Origin: Pyrinomonadaceae bacterium
Lineage (GTDB): Bacteria; Acidobacteriota; Blastocatellia; Pyrinomonadales; Pyrinomonadaceae
Direction of reading: 5' to 3'
Assembly (NCBI GenBank): GCA_019694395.1
Contig: JAIBCC010000004.1
Coordinates: 124,001 to 188,000 of the forward strand
Length of the DNA: 64,000 nucleotides
This document shows positions 52,205 through 60,399 of the stretch, piece by piece. A program made the translations under genes and the position numbers. The notes below the pieces were generated by a model that ran no database searches, was not told where the DNA came from, and saw nothing but the letters and a program-made list of their open reading frames with translations. Position 1 is the stretch's first letter; every line of letters begins with the position of its first letter.

Positions 52205-52798
52205 TCATTTTCTACCCTCAAGATCTTTCTTTTTGCAATCAGCCTCCGTTCCAAAATCCACATAATAATAGCTGAGCCAAATTCTTTTTCCTTGAAGCGG
52301 TTTACCCGTCCAAATAGTAAAGTTATATCCTTCATTACTGGTGCAGGAACGAAAATATTCAAGTTTTCCGTCCTTATTCAAATCAACAGTGGCAAGGTTA
52401 TTTTTAACCTGAATCGTCTTTGCCGGTTGAATAACGCCAATTCCAAAAATCATTTCGTGTTCATTTGCAAGTTTCTTCTTTAACTTCAACGAATAATAAT
52501 AATCTTTGCCTTGATGATCGTCACCGCCTTCGGCGTGATCGCGTAAACAACTTTCCTTTAACCTTTTCTCGATAATTGCAGATAAAACTTTTTGCTGCTT
52601 TTTGTCCAGCCTGATTACAATTGAAACGGGTGTGTTCTTTACCAGATTTGCATTTTTCGTTTGCAAACAAATGCTTTCTTGTCCTTTGGAATCAACAGTT
52701 CCAGCCTTTGAATAGATATTTATTGGTTTGGTATTTTGTGAAAAAACGGCAAATCCCAAAACCAAAATTGAAATTATTGAGACTACGCATTTCTTCAT
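52205..52798 (-). CDS. Secreted hypothetical protein
   Basis: This protein of about 197 residues has a signal peptide (KKCVVSIISILVLGFAVFSQ). The mature part has cysteines at ESICLQT, KESCLRDHAEGG, FRSCTSNEG and EADCKKK and a beta-rich C-terminal half with VDLNKDGKLEYFRSCTSNEGYNFTIWTGKP, resembling FG-GAP/dockerin-like DxNxDG calcium loops. No family recognised. I use ATG 52798; an in-frame ATG at 52819 is possible. It is in the same run as the DUF4173 gene. Confidence 0.65.
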   Translation of the reverse strand: MKKCVVSIISILVLGFAVFSQNTKPINIYSKAGTVDSKGQESICLQTKNANLVKNTPVSIVIRLDKKQQKVLSAIIEKRLKESCLRDHAEGGDDHQGKDYYYSLKLKKKLANEHEMIFGIGVIQPAKTIQVKNNLATVDLNKDGKLEYFRSCTSNEGYNFTIWTGKPLQGKRIWLSYYYVDFGTEADCKKKDLEGRK

Positions 52799-52821
52799 TT
52801 TTTCTTTCAAATTACCCATTA

Positions 52822-53994
52822 TCAAACTTCCGCTAAACTTCGTGCTTCCTTTGTGTCACTTCGTGGATAAACATTTTCTATATCCGGGAACGAACCGCGT
52901 CCGAAAAAGACGTGCTTCGCAAAACTTCTAATTAATGGCAAACGCAAAAAGGCACAGCCAATTTCCAAAATTATTTGATTGGTAAAAGTTGCGATAATTC
53001 GGCGCATCCACAGCCGCGAAACGAATCTGGCGCGAAATGCTTCGCCGGAATAATTCAATAAAACTTGCGGATCATTCGTTTTTAATCTTTCCCAAATTAC
53101 TTCCGCCGCGTATTTGGAAAGCCGCATCGCCGGATCGAGTCCGCCTGCGGTCAGAGGCGAAACCGCGCCCGCCGCATCTCCGACCAAAAGCCCGCGTTCA
53201 TTGGCAATTTTCCGCAGAACTCCGCCGACCGGAATTTTTCCGCCGCGTTTTTCAACCAATTTTGCTCCTTTCAGATTCACAATTTTTCCAATAACTTTTT
53301 GCTTGAATATTTCTAACGCTTCTCGCGGATTTTCGCCAGCGTAATCGCCACCAACGCCAATGTGGACATCCTCACCGTCATTCGTCACCCACGCCAGATA
53401 ACCGGGGGCAGTTTCGGCATCCAGAAAACAGTGCAGACGAGGTTCATCAGTCAAGGGCACTCCCTGATAAATCTCTTCGACACCGACGATAAACTCTGTG
53501 TTTTCATCAAGCTGCAAATCTCTGGCGACTTTTGAATTCGCTCCGTCCGCACCGACTAAAACTTTGGTTCTAACTTCAAATTCTTCGCCGTTTCGCTCCA
53601 ATTTGACGATGGTAAAACTGCGGGTTAATTGAAGCCGGACATATTTTGTCGAATCTGAAAACTGAACGCCGTTGGCAAGGCAATCTTGCAGAAAACTTTC
53701 ATACAAAACGCCCATTTTTCCGACTCGAAATTCATCGTGTTCGCTGGCTAAATCCATTGATTTGAGCTTTGGCGAATAAAGTGTCACGCGACGAACAGCT
53801 TTTCCCAGAGTTTCGGGCGGAAACTCAAAATCTTCAAAGGTTTTCCGCACAAAAATTCCGGTCGTATGGATTCCCTTTTTCAAATCGCTTTTGCGGTCAA
53901 CGAGCAAAATTTTTGCGCCTTGCTGCGAAAGCAACTTAGCGCATTGAAGTCCGGCTAATCCTGACCCGATAATTATTACATCAAACGTTTTCAT
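52822..53994 (-). CDS. FAD-dependent oxidoreductase, geranylgeranyl reductase family
   Basis: This 390-residue flavoprotein starts with the dinucleotide fold MKTFDVIIIGSGLAGLQCAKLLSQ. It has the second FAD motif VLVGADGANSKVARDL and the third LLVGDAAGAVSPLTAGGLDPAMRLSKYAAEV, typical of geranylgeranyl-reductase-like enzymes that saturate isoprenoid chains or hydroxylate quinone precursors. The final 17 residues (ENVYPRSDTKEARSLAE) are encoded by a repeat arm and are probably an added tail. With dxs and ubiE in the window, a role in quinone or isoprenoid metabolism is plausible but not shown. Confidence 0.88.
   Translation of the reverse strand: MKTFDVIIIGSGLAGLQCAKLLSQQGAKILLVDRKSDLKKGIHTTGIFVRKTFEDFEFPPETLGKAVRRVTLYSPKLKSMDLASEHDEFRVGKMGVLYESFLQDCLANGVQFSDSTKYVRLQLTRSFTIVKLERNGEEFEVRTKVLVGADGANSKVARDLQLDENTEFIVGVEEIYQGVPLTDEPRLHCFLDAETAPGYLAWVTNDGEDVHIGVGGDYAGENPREALEIFKQKVIGKIVNLKGAKLVEKRGGKIPVGGVLRKIANERGLLVGDAAGAVSPLTAGGLDPAMRLSKYAAEVIWERLKTNDPQVLLNYSGEAFRARFVSRLWMRRIIATFTNQIILEIGCAFLRLPLIRSFAKHVFFGRGSFPDIENVYPRSDTKEARSLAEV
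52836..52870 (-). repeat. Single repeat arm, CACGAAGGTT family, encoding a protein tail
   Basis: On the minus strand this reads TTATCCACGAAGTGACACAA, AGGAAGCACGAAG, close to the left arm of the element at 38857-38890. No facing arm is found downstream. It supplies the C-terminal codons of the flavoprotein gene. Confidence 0.65.
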
Positions 53995-53998
53995 ATTC

Positions 53999-54394
53999 TT
54001 AAAACTTACGTTGCCCTAAATGATATATAAACCAAAAGACAAAAATATAAATCGCTGAAATCAGGCACAGAGACAAAATTGAAAACATCGTGGCAAAAAC
54101 TCGTATTTCCCCCTTTTCCCCACGACCGGAGCCTGCGATCAAAAAACCGATGCTCAGAATCTCCATTAACGTCCACCAGGCAATTCCACCCGCCGTGACT
54201 AAAAGCCAACCAATACCATCAGCCGGACTTGAAGTTTCCCCACAGCATGGCAACCCCATAATTAATCTGGAACAAATATAAAAGAAAACAGGAGTAGCTA
54301 ATCCCAAAGATGAAAAAATCAAACTGGCTCTGGTCAGTGACGGATTTTTCAAATCAGTTTGCGGAATTATTGGTAGCGTATTTTCTTCAACCAT
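53999..54394 (-). CDS. Small hypothetical membrane protein
   Basis: This 131-residue protein has three hydrophobic segments: ASLIFSSLGLATPVFFYICS, GWLLVTAGGIAWWTLMEILSIGF and MFSILSLCLISAIYIFVFWFIYH. A short loop holds adjacent cysteines (GLPCCGETSS). No family recognised. It is located four bases before the flavoprotein gene and five after the next membrane gene, so it is part of one operon. Confidence 0.72.
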   Translation of the reverse strand: MVEENTLPIIPQTDLKNPSLTRASLIFSSLGLATPVFFYICSRLIMGLPCCGETSSPADGIGWLLVTAGGIAWWTLMEILSIGFLIAGSGRGEKGEIRVFATMFSILSLCLISAIYIFVFWFIYHLGQRKF

Positions 54395-54399
54395 AATGA

Positions 54400-55227
54400 T
54401 TAATCCCAGCCTTCCGGTTTGTCGCCGCTCAGTGCTTTGTATGAATCACGAAGGGCTTTTTTGCGTGGTGAATACATTTCTTCATGAAAACTGGCTTCCC
54501 AAATATTGACGGGGTTTAGTATCGGTGAAAATATTGAAAGCTCATCCGTTTTCTTTTGGATGGTCGGAATATTGCCGTTTTCGATTTCTTTCAAATCCTG
54601 CTGAATCTTGACATTGACCAGATAAGGCGTTACAAAACCAAACAAAACGCTCAAAATTGCCGAGTAAATCAAAGTCTGTTTTCCTAAAACGGATTGCGCG
54701 TATTTGTAGGCGCGAACCGCATTTCGCCAGTAAACAAAGGCTGAAAACAAAGGCGTAAAGCCGAGCGCACCGATCAAAATTATCAAACCGACCAGACTGT
54801 ATGGAAAAATTCTGATTCCGACTATGAGCGAAATCGTTCCGCCGAGAGCAAAAAATCCGCTGAGAAAACCGTTGAGCCATTTCAGTCTTTTATTTAAAAG
54901 CAGGAATCCCAAAAGCGCGATGATCGAAGCAAAACTCAACAAATACGCAAAAGGCTTGTATTCGCTCAGAATTGTAGGTTTGTTTCCATTAAAAACTATC
55001 GGATCAAAGGCGAAACAAACGACAGGAAAAACTATTCCAAACATCCAATCAAATATTTGTTGTTTGAGGGTTGATTCAGACTGGAATTGTCGTTGCCAAA
55101 AGCCAATCTGTTTTTCATCTTTTGACCTGACTAAGAAAGGCATATTTTTTTCAGGACTGATACAGAGCAGAACAAACATAATCGGGACAACAAAAAAAGC
55201 GGCGAATGCAAGTAGAACAAAAACCAT
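54400..55227 (-). CDS. Hypothetical multi-pass membrane protein
   Basis: This 275-residue protein has an N-terminal hydrophobic helix (LAFAAFFVVPIMFVLLCI) and about six further segments, followed by a soluble C-terminal tail of 75 residues (KIQQDLKEIENGNIPTIQKK ... ALSGDKPEGWD). I see no known domain. It is packed between two other membrane-protein genes with gaps of 5-10 nt, consistent with a co-expressed complex, which is inferred. Confidence 0.7.
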   Translation of the reverse strand: MVFVLLAFAAFFVVPIMFVLLCISPEKNMPFLVRSKDEKQIGFWQRQFQSESTLKQQIFDWMFGIVFPVVCFAFDPIVFNGNKPTILSEYKPFAYLLSFASIIALLGFLLLNKRLKWLNGFLSGFFALGGTISLIVGIRIFPYSLVGLIILIGALGFTPLFSAFVYWRNAVRAYKYAQSVLGKQTLIYSAILSVLFGFVTPYLVNVKIQQDLKEIENGNIPTIQKKTDELSIFSPILNPVNIWEASFHEEMYSPRKKALRDSYKALSGDKPEGWD

Positions 55228-55237
55228 AACGACCTCG

Positions 55238-55906
55238 CTAATTTATGCTTGCTATTTGTGATTGCGGCTCGATTTTGAAAACGGTTTTTTGATGCAAAAC
55301 GCTATCTTCGTCGCAGATCAAAACCGCTTCGATAACTTTATCAATGCCGTAACCTTCGGTGATTAAAAGTTTTAAATCTTTAGTCGGTTCGGCAACATCG
55401 AAAACGATTTCTTTTTCAATCGTTTCACGACCTTTAATATCTTGATTAAGTTGGATTTGTGCGGTCGGCAATAATTTTTCGGCTTCCGCGTTTCGTGTGT
55501 AAGCGTGTCCGTTACCGTCTTTTAATTCGGCGTTCGGTTCGAGCAAGCGAAAGTTAATTGCCGGATTTTTGGCATCGCTGAAAACTTTGACTTTAGCAAT
55601 GACAAATGTGCCGTTTGCCGTTTTATCACCGATATTTTTTGCGGTTCTGACATCCGTTATTTCCGTATGCAGGTGGCAGTCAAGGTAAAATCCGCAATAT
55701 TCTTTCGGTTCGTTCAAAGCTAAAACTTTTTCCTGACTCGTCAGCGAAAAACCGACCAAGGCGATTGCATAAAAAGCAAACCAGACTGCAACTCCGCCAA
55801 TCACAAACTTTTTGAGCCAATTTAATTTTTTCCAAATCGCCACGGTCATCAAAATTGCCGCCGCGATCAAACCGCCGATTGTCATTAACATTAAAAGAAC
55901 GCCCAT
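55238..55906 (-). CDS. Membrane-anchored protein with DUF4352-like extracellular domain
   Basis: This 222-residue protein has two N-terminal hydrophobic helices (LLMLMTIGGLIAAAILMTVAI; FVIGGVAVWFAFYAIALVGFSL) and an external beta-sandwich of about 150 residues. In that domain ANGTFVIAKVKVFSDAKNPAINF, LKDGNGHAYTRN and KEIVFDVAEPTKDLKLLI resemble DUF4352/immunoglobulin-like carrier domains. Two cysteines (EYCGFYLDCHLH) may form a disulfide. Function unknown. It belongs to the same minus-strand run. Confidence 0.7.
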   Translation of the reverse strand: MGVLLMLMTIGGLIAAAILMTVAIWKKLNWLKKFVIGGVAVWFAFYAIALVGFSLTSQEKVLALNEPKEYCGFYLDCHLHTEITDVRTAKNIGDKTANGTFVIAKVKVFSDAKNPAINFRLLEPNAELKDGNGHAYTRNAEAEKLLPTAQIQLNQDIKGRETIEKEIVFDVAEPTKDLKLLITEGYGIDKVIEAVLICDEDSVLHQKTVFKIEPQSQIASIN

Positions 55907-55910
55907 AATA

Positions 55911-55971
55911 CAGTTGGCAGAGGCAGTTACAATCGGCAGCTAGTCTCTACTGCCAAGTGCCACTGCTACTG
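55911..55971. repeat. Inverted repeat, GTTGGCAG family
   Basis: CAGTTGGCAGAGGCAG (55911-55926) faces CTGCCAAGTGCCACTGCTAC (55950-55969). It lies between the stop of the winged-helix regulator gene and the start of the DUF4352-like gene. Related to the pair at 31421-31461. Confidence 0.5.
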
Positions 55972-55975
55972 TTAC

Positions 55976-56356
55976 TTACCTCCCTTTCATTGCCTTAATT
56001 AACGCTTCCATATGGTTTAAATAACGGCTCAAAGCCTCACGTCCGGTATCAGTGATTCGATATTCGGTCAGCGGAATTCGCCCGTTAAAAGACTTTTCGC
56101 AGACCAAATAGCCTGCTTCTTCGAGCTTGCGGGCGTGAACACTAATGTTTCCATCGGTTGTGTTCAAAAGGCTTTTCAAATCGTTAAAAGTCAGACTTTT
56201 ATTAGCCGCCAACGCCGAAATAATACCTAGCCGCATTCGCTCGTGAATCAGTTTGTCGAGATCATTAGAAACCGTTTCCGCTGCCTTTTCGACTGCGGTT
56301 GGTTTCTTCTCTTCCTCGTCATTGTTTATTAATGCTAAATTTCCCTTTGTTCTCAT
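55976..56356 (-). CDS. Winged-helix transcriptional regulator
   Basis: This 126-residue protein has a winged helix over residues 35-115: HERMRLGIISALAANKSLTFNDLKSLLNTTDGNISVHARKLEEAGYLVCEKSFNGRIPLTEYRITDTGREAL. Its pattern matches the HTH_34/MarR-like stand-alone regulators that often sit next to small membrane-protein genes in Acidobacteriota. The N-terminal 35 residues are charged and disordered. It probably controls the membrane-protein run on both sides, by position only. Confidence 0.88.
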   Translation of the reverse strand: MRTKGNLALINNDEEEKKPTAVEKAAETVSNDLDKLIHERMRLGIISALAANKSLTFNDLKSLLNTTDGNISVHARKLEEAGYLVCEKSFNGRIPLTEYRITDTGREALSRYLNHMEALIKAMKGR

Positions 56357-56423
56357 AAAAATTTGGGGGGTAGTAAAATATAAAAGTTAAAAGACCGGAT
56401 GGCACTCCCTAAAATTTGATTTA

Positions 56424-56458
56424 TTTTTGCCTTTTACCTTTCACCTTTTTACTTTTTA
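56424..56458. repeat. 7-nt unit repeat (TTTTTACTTTTGCC type), single arm
   Basis: TTTTTGCCTTTTACC, TTTCACC, TTTTTAC, TTTTTAA touch the stop codon of the upstream membrane-protein gene (56456). Confidence 0.55.
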
Positions 56459-57079
56459 ACCGCCATACCTCCTTGCTACAACTAATCCGAAAATCACTTG
56501 CAATCCGCCAAAACCGATTCCCATCAATAAATTGCCGTAACTCGAATCAACAAAAACGGAAATTAATCCAAGTCCGACAAATATCCAACCGACAATCGGC
56601 ACGATCCGCACCGAATATGCTCCGCCCGTGACCACTGCCGTCCCGTAAAGTGTCAGCCAAATGGTTGGCATAAAAGCAAATAAACCTTTGACATAGAAAA
56701 GTGAGGTGAGGATAACTCCTGCTATAAGCGGTGGAGCAAAACCGAAGGCAAATTTACGGGCGGGTGCAGAGTTCAAAGAATCTCCTGAATTTTTGGCTTT
56801 TTGCCATATTGCAAACATTCCGATACAAAAAGCTAAAACCGCTTCTAACAGCCAGGTTATGATCCAACCTTTAATGTTCGGCTGATTGTGCGCGATGATT
56901 GCCGCACCAATCGCCGTTACGCCCATCAATGCGCCGCCGTAACCCGGAATTGCTGTAAATGAAGCCGAACGCTCCATCGTTTCGCGGATAAACTGCAAAT
57001 TATCCAATGCCCTGTCGCCAATATTTATCGGCTCGCTGTCTTGAGTTTCTTCTTTTCTGATCGCGTTTGATTTCATCAT
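56456..57079 (-). CDS. Hypothetical membrane protein paired with the winged-helix regulator
   Basis: This 207-residue protein has a soluble N-terminus (EPINIGDRALDNLQFIRETMERS) and about six hydrophobic segments (TAIPGYGGALMGVTAIGAAIIA through LLMGIGFGGLQVIFGLVVA). The layout, with a helix DNLxFIRETMExS before the first span, recurs in proteins that precede an HTH_34 regulator gene; I do not know their function. It is the first gene of the minus-strand run ending at 50507. Confidence 0.75.
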   Translation of the reverse strand: MMKSNAIRKEETQDSEPINIGDRALDNLQFIRETMERSASFTAIPGYGGALMGVTAIGAAIIAHNQPNIKGWIITWLLEAVLAFCIGMFAIWQKAKNSGDSLNSAPARKFAFGFAPPLIAGVILTSLFYVKGLFAFMPTIWLTLYGTAVVTGGAYSVRIVPIVGWIFVGLGLISVFVDSSYGNLLMGIGFGGLQVIFGLVVARRYGG

Positions 57080-57183
57080 ACCGTCTGCAAAGATATATTA
57101 AGTCATTTTACTTGTCAAGCACTTTATATCATAAAGCGATAAAATAAAAAGAATTCCAAATCTTTTAAGCAATCGGACAGAAA

Positions 57184-57305
57184 GGAACGCCGTCCATCTT
57201 GGCGGCATTGAGCGCAAGAGCGCGAATAATTATTTCAAGAGCTCAACTGATGAAAGTAAATTACATCGTTTGCACGATGTTTGCCGGCTGGAAGCACGGC
57301 GTTCC
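57184..57305. repeat. Structured palindromic repeat element in a 322-nt gene-free gap
   Basis: The ends are a perfect inverted repeat: GGAACGCCGT (57184-57193) and ACGGCGTTCC (57296-57305). Inside are a near-perfect hairpin ACATCGT-TTGC-ACGATGT (57263-57280), a GCGCAAGAGCGCG segment, and GCCGGCTGGAAGC close to the right end. The element is more GC-rich than its surroundings and has no ORF. It could be a non-autonomous mobile palindrome or a structured RNA. The rest of the 57080-57401 gap holds the promoter region of the gene at 57079 and a terminator. Confidence 0.65.
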
Positions 57306-57336
57306 TTTATTAGATTAATTGGTTACTTACCAACTT

Positions 57337-57376
57337 AAAAAAATAAGGCTGGCAACTATCCCAAATTGCCAACCTT
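57337..57376 (-). terminator. Rho-independent terminator of the zinc-ribbon/TonB gene
   Basis: On the minus strand AAGGTTGGCAA pairs with TTGCCAGCCTT with one G-T type pair, followed by ATTTTTTT. The stem maps to 57345-57355 and 57366-57376. Confidence 0.8.
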
Positions 57377-57401
57377 GTAAATTTTTCGCCGTGGGAATTT
57401 T

Positions 57402-58895
57402 TTAATACATCGTAAACGTAAAGGCTAAGGTTTTTGTCACCGAATATGGTTGTCCGTTTTTCATAGCCGGCGTAAATTTGATGTTTCTCGCTGCGGCAAT
57501 TGCGTTTTCAGTCAAACCGTATGGTAAACCGCTGACTGCCGAAATTCCGCCGATAGTGCCGTTAGCATTGAAGGTTACACGCAACGTAACAGTTCCGGTA
57601 ACTTGATTCTGACGTGCCGCATCCGTATAAGGCGGCTTTGGTTTATAGGTAATGCTCAAAGCAGTGGTTGGACCTGTTTTAATTGGAGGTGGTTCATCAC
57701 CATCATCTCTACTTGAACCAGTTCCGCCGCCCGGATTATTCCCTCCAGTTCCGCCGCCGCTTCCATAACGAAGTCCATCGCCTTTTCCATCGCCTTGACC
57801 TCGCCCATCTCCTCGCCCTTGACCTCCGCCGGTGCCGGGTCCGTCAGATTCTACATCATATTTGGAATTCGGATCTCCGTATTTTTCATTCGACGGTGGA
57901 TTTCTTACTTCTTTGTCGCTTTTGACACCAACTACTAACGGAATATCCGGCTTTGTAACCGGATCAAGATGTGCCGAAGGAGGAACATTCGGATTTTTAA
58001 CTAAATCTGCTATTTTTCCTTTTGAAACAGGTGTCTGTTCTTCCTTTCCGCCGCCGCCGCCGCCGGCTTCTTTATCTTTATCAGCTTTTGGTTTTTCCGG
58101 TTCATCTATCTCCGTCGGAATGTCTTCGCCGACATATACAATATTGCTTAAATTATCATCAAGTGAACTAACATAAGCATCATTATAAAAAAGCGAATAC
58201 ATTAACGAGCCGAAACTAATTGAAAAGACCAGAACGGCTGCGCCTAAAAGCAGCATACTGCGGGTTCCATTGTCTTTGGGCTGAACTAAAGTAACCTGAT
58301 AAAAGCCATCGTCGCCTAATTTTTTGTTAGACGCTTTTGATTCGTAATTATTTCCGCCGGAAACCTGCGAAGCAAAACTTGATGCAGATGATTGATAGGT
58401 GCGTTGATAATCTTCAACATTGGTCGGAGCAACTGATTGAACAGTCGGAGCAGGAACCACCGGAATCGGAGCAACCGGAACTGATGGTTCGGTCGACATT
58501 GTTACTTGCTCTTCTTCTTCCTGAATCGGAGCGGCGACAATCGGTGCAGCAACGACCGGAACTGATTCAACCGGAGCAGAAACAACTGCGGGTTGAGTTA
58601 TTTCTTCTTCAGCTTCATCGTCGGCAAACTCTAAAATATCGTCATCCGTGTTTTGTAAAAAAGCAGGAACCGTCGGTTCAGGATGGATTTCCGCTACTAC
58701 GGTTTCAACAGGTTGTGTTTCTGCGACCACTTCTTCGGCAGGTTCAAAAATTTTCACCGGCTCAGGTTCTTTGGTTTCCGCCATCACCGGACTCATTTCG
58801 TATGCCGTCATTGCCGAAGCGCAATTAGGGCAGAATGAAAATTTTTCAGAAAAACTTTCTTCACACTTGGCACAATATTTAACTATCTTTCCCAT
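57402..58895 (-). CDS. Zinc-ribbon protein with proline-rich linker, one membrane span and C-terminal TonB domain
   Basis: This 497-residue protein begins with a zinc ribbon, KYCAKCEESFSEKFSFCPNC (CxxC...CxxC). It continues with about 150 residues of P/V/E/A-rich linker, a single transmembrane helix (MLLLGAAVLVFSISFGSLMYSLFY), a glycine-rich extracellular stretch (SDGPGTGGGQGRGDG) and a TonB/AgmX-type C-domain (KPPYTDAARQNQVTGTVTLRVTF ... FTFTMY). The zinc ribbon would be cytoplasmic and the TonB domain periplasmic, linking an internal signal to an outer-membrane or cell-wall target. It is followed by its own terminator. Regulation unknown. Confidence 0.88.
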   Translation of the reverse strand: MGKIVKYCAKCEESFSEKFSFCPNCASAMTAYEMSPVMAETKEPEPVKIFEPAEEVVAETQPVETVVAEIHPEPTVPAFLQNTDDDILEFADDEAEEEITQPAVVSAPVESVPVVAAPIVAAPIQEEEEQVTMSTEPSVPVAPIPVVPAPTVQSVAPTNVEDYQRTYQSSASSFASQVSGGNNYESKASNKKLGDDGFYQVTLVQPKDNGTRSMLLLGAAVLVFSISFGSLMYSLFYNDAYVSSLDDNLSNIVYVGEDIPTEIDEPEKPKADKDKEAGGGGGGKEEQTPVSKGKIADLVKNPNVPPSAHLDPVTKPDIPLVVGVKSDKEVRNPPSNEKYGDPNSKYDVESDGPGTGGGQGRGDGRGQGDGKGDGLRYGSGGGTGGNNPGGGTGSSRDDGDEPPPIKTGPTTALSITYKPKPPYTDAARQNQVTGTVTLRVTFNANGTIGGISAVSGLPYGLTENAIAAARNIKFTPAMKNGQPYSVTKTLAFTFTMY

Positions 58896-59090
58896 CTTTT
58901 TTTACAGCCTCTCAAACTTTTGTGTTTCCAAAACCGCAATAACACTACATTATAAATACGATTTTTCCCAATGTTAAGTTTGCTGAGTCATTTTTTTTGA
59001 TTAATTACAGGCTCAACAGATTTATAGATGCGTTAAAGTTTCACTGCGATGCCTGCCAGACATCAATTTTCTGACTTTTAACATCTATTC

Positions 59091-59120
59091 AATTGCCCAG
59101 ACTTTTAAGTTTGGGCAATT
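59091..59120. promoter_or_regulatory. Perfect-stem inverted repeat upstream of the M16-like gene
   Basis: AATTGCCCA (59091-59099) and TGGGCAATT (59112-59120) are exact complements. The interior ACTT/AAGT also pairs, so 13 of 14 stem positions match. It ends 19 nt before the ATG at 59140 and could be an operator or an mRNA leader hairpin. Confidence 0.45.
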
Positions 59121-59139
59121 AACTCTAAAATATAAAACA

Positions 59140-60399
59140 ATGAATCATCTGAAATTTTTCAAAAGAACAGCTTTTTTCTTTATTTTTGTATGTTTTTCGG
59201 TAAATTTTGCTTTGGCGCAAAGCGGCGAACCGCGTCAGGAAAAATTACTGAACGGGTTAAAATTGATGGTTTGGAATGAACCGACCAATCCAAAATTAAC
59301 CCTCAAACTCCGCATTCACAGCGGAGCGATCTTTGATCCGAAAGACAAAATGGGCGTAATGGAACTACTTGGCGAGATCCTTTTTCCCAATGATCAGGCA
59401 AAAGCGTTTTTTACTGAAGAATTAGGCGGAAGTTTAGATATTACAACCGGTTACGATTATATTCAGATCACTGCAACCGGAAAATCGGATGAAGCTCTGG
59501 CAATGATTCAAACCATCGCCAACGCTGTTACAAACCCGCAAATCACGCCTGATAATTTCAAAATAGTTCGTGATAATCATTTGAAAAAACTTCAGGAAAT
59601 GGAAAAAAATCCGGCTTATGTAGCCGACCAAGCCGCCGCCAAACGTTTTTACGGCGAATTTCCCTACGGCAGAACTTTGGACGGAACGCCTGAAACTTTG
59701 GCAAAAATGGATTATGCCGACTTGATATTTGCCAAAAGCAGATTTTTAACTTCTGATAATGCAACCCTCGCAATCATTGGAAATATTAAATTTGAAAACG
59801 CTTATCGGATTTGCCGCCAGCTTTTCGGAAGCTGGGTAAAATCCGATAAAAAAGTTCCTCCTACTTTTGCAATGCCGATTCAGCCTGATGCAACTCCGCA
59901 AATGATTGCGTTTAATAAAGGCGAGCAAAATTCAGTTGGAAGTGAAGTTCGTTTTACGACTCGCGGACTTGCCAGAAATGACAAGGATTATTGGGCGATT
60001 CGGTTTTTGGTTTCGCTTTTACAGGAAAGATTTCGCAGTAAAGTTAGTGAGGACTTAAAAAATGGTGTGTTTGTAACTCACGACCGGACTTTGCTGCCGG
60101 GTTTGCTTCATTTCAAATTCTCTTACAAAAACAATGAAAATTCGTCAGTAAATCCGATTGAATGGCTCAAAGAACCGATCACCGCCGCCGAATTTGAAAA
60201 AACACAGGCAAAGATTTTTGCTGAAATTGACCAAAAACCTTTGGTTGATAAAATGTTAGATATTGAGACTTTCAAACTCGTTTCGGTCAAAGATGAAATG
60301 CTGAAAATAAATTCTGTGACTCAGGCAGATTTACAGAGAGTTGCAGATAAATTGGCAAAACAGCCGTTTGTCACAGTTTCATTAAACACAAAATCTTGA
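59140..60399 (+). CDS. M16 family peptidase homologue without zinc-binding residues, secreted
   Basis: This 419-residue protein has a signal peptide (FFKRTAFFFIFVCFSVNFALAQ) and one M16 unit: KLLNGLKLMVWNEP, HSGAIFDPKDKMGVMELLGEILF, DYADLIFAKSRFLTSDNATLAIIGNI. At the position of the HxxEH zinc site the sequence is E75-L-L-G78-E79, so none of the three ligands is present and it cannot be a zinc protease. Such dead halves normally pair with an active subunit. The active two-domain enzyme at 21690-24473 is distant, so the partner is unknown. Confidence 0.87.
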   Translation: MNHLKFFKRTAFFFIFVCFSVNFALAQSGEPRQEKLLNGLKLMVWNEPTNPKLTLKLRIHSGAIFDPKDKMGVMELLGEILFPNDQAKAFFTEELGGSLDITTGYDYIQITATGKSDEALAMIQTIANAVTNPQITPDNFKIVRDNHLKKLQEMEKNPAYVADQAAAKRFYGEFPYGRTLDGTPETLAKMDYADLIFAKSRFLTSDNATLAIIGNIKFENAYRICRQLFGSWVKSDKKVPPTFAMPIQPDATPQMIAFNKGEQNSVGSEVRFTTRGLARNDKDYWAIRFLVSLLQERFRSKVSEDLKNGVFVTHDRTLLPGLLHFKFSYKNNENSSVNPIEWLKEPITAAEFEKTQAKIFAEIDQKPLVDKMLDIETFKLVSVKDEMLKINSVTQADLQRVADKLAKQPFVTVSLNTKS

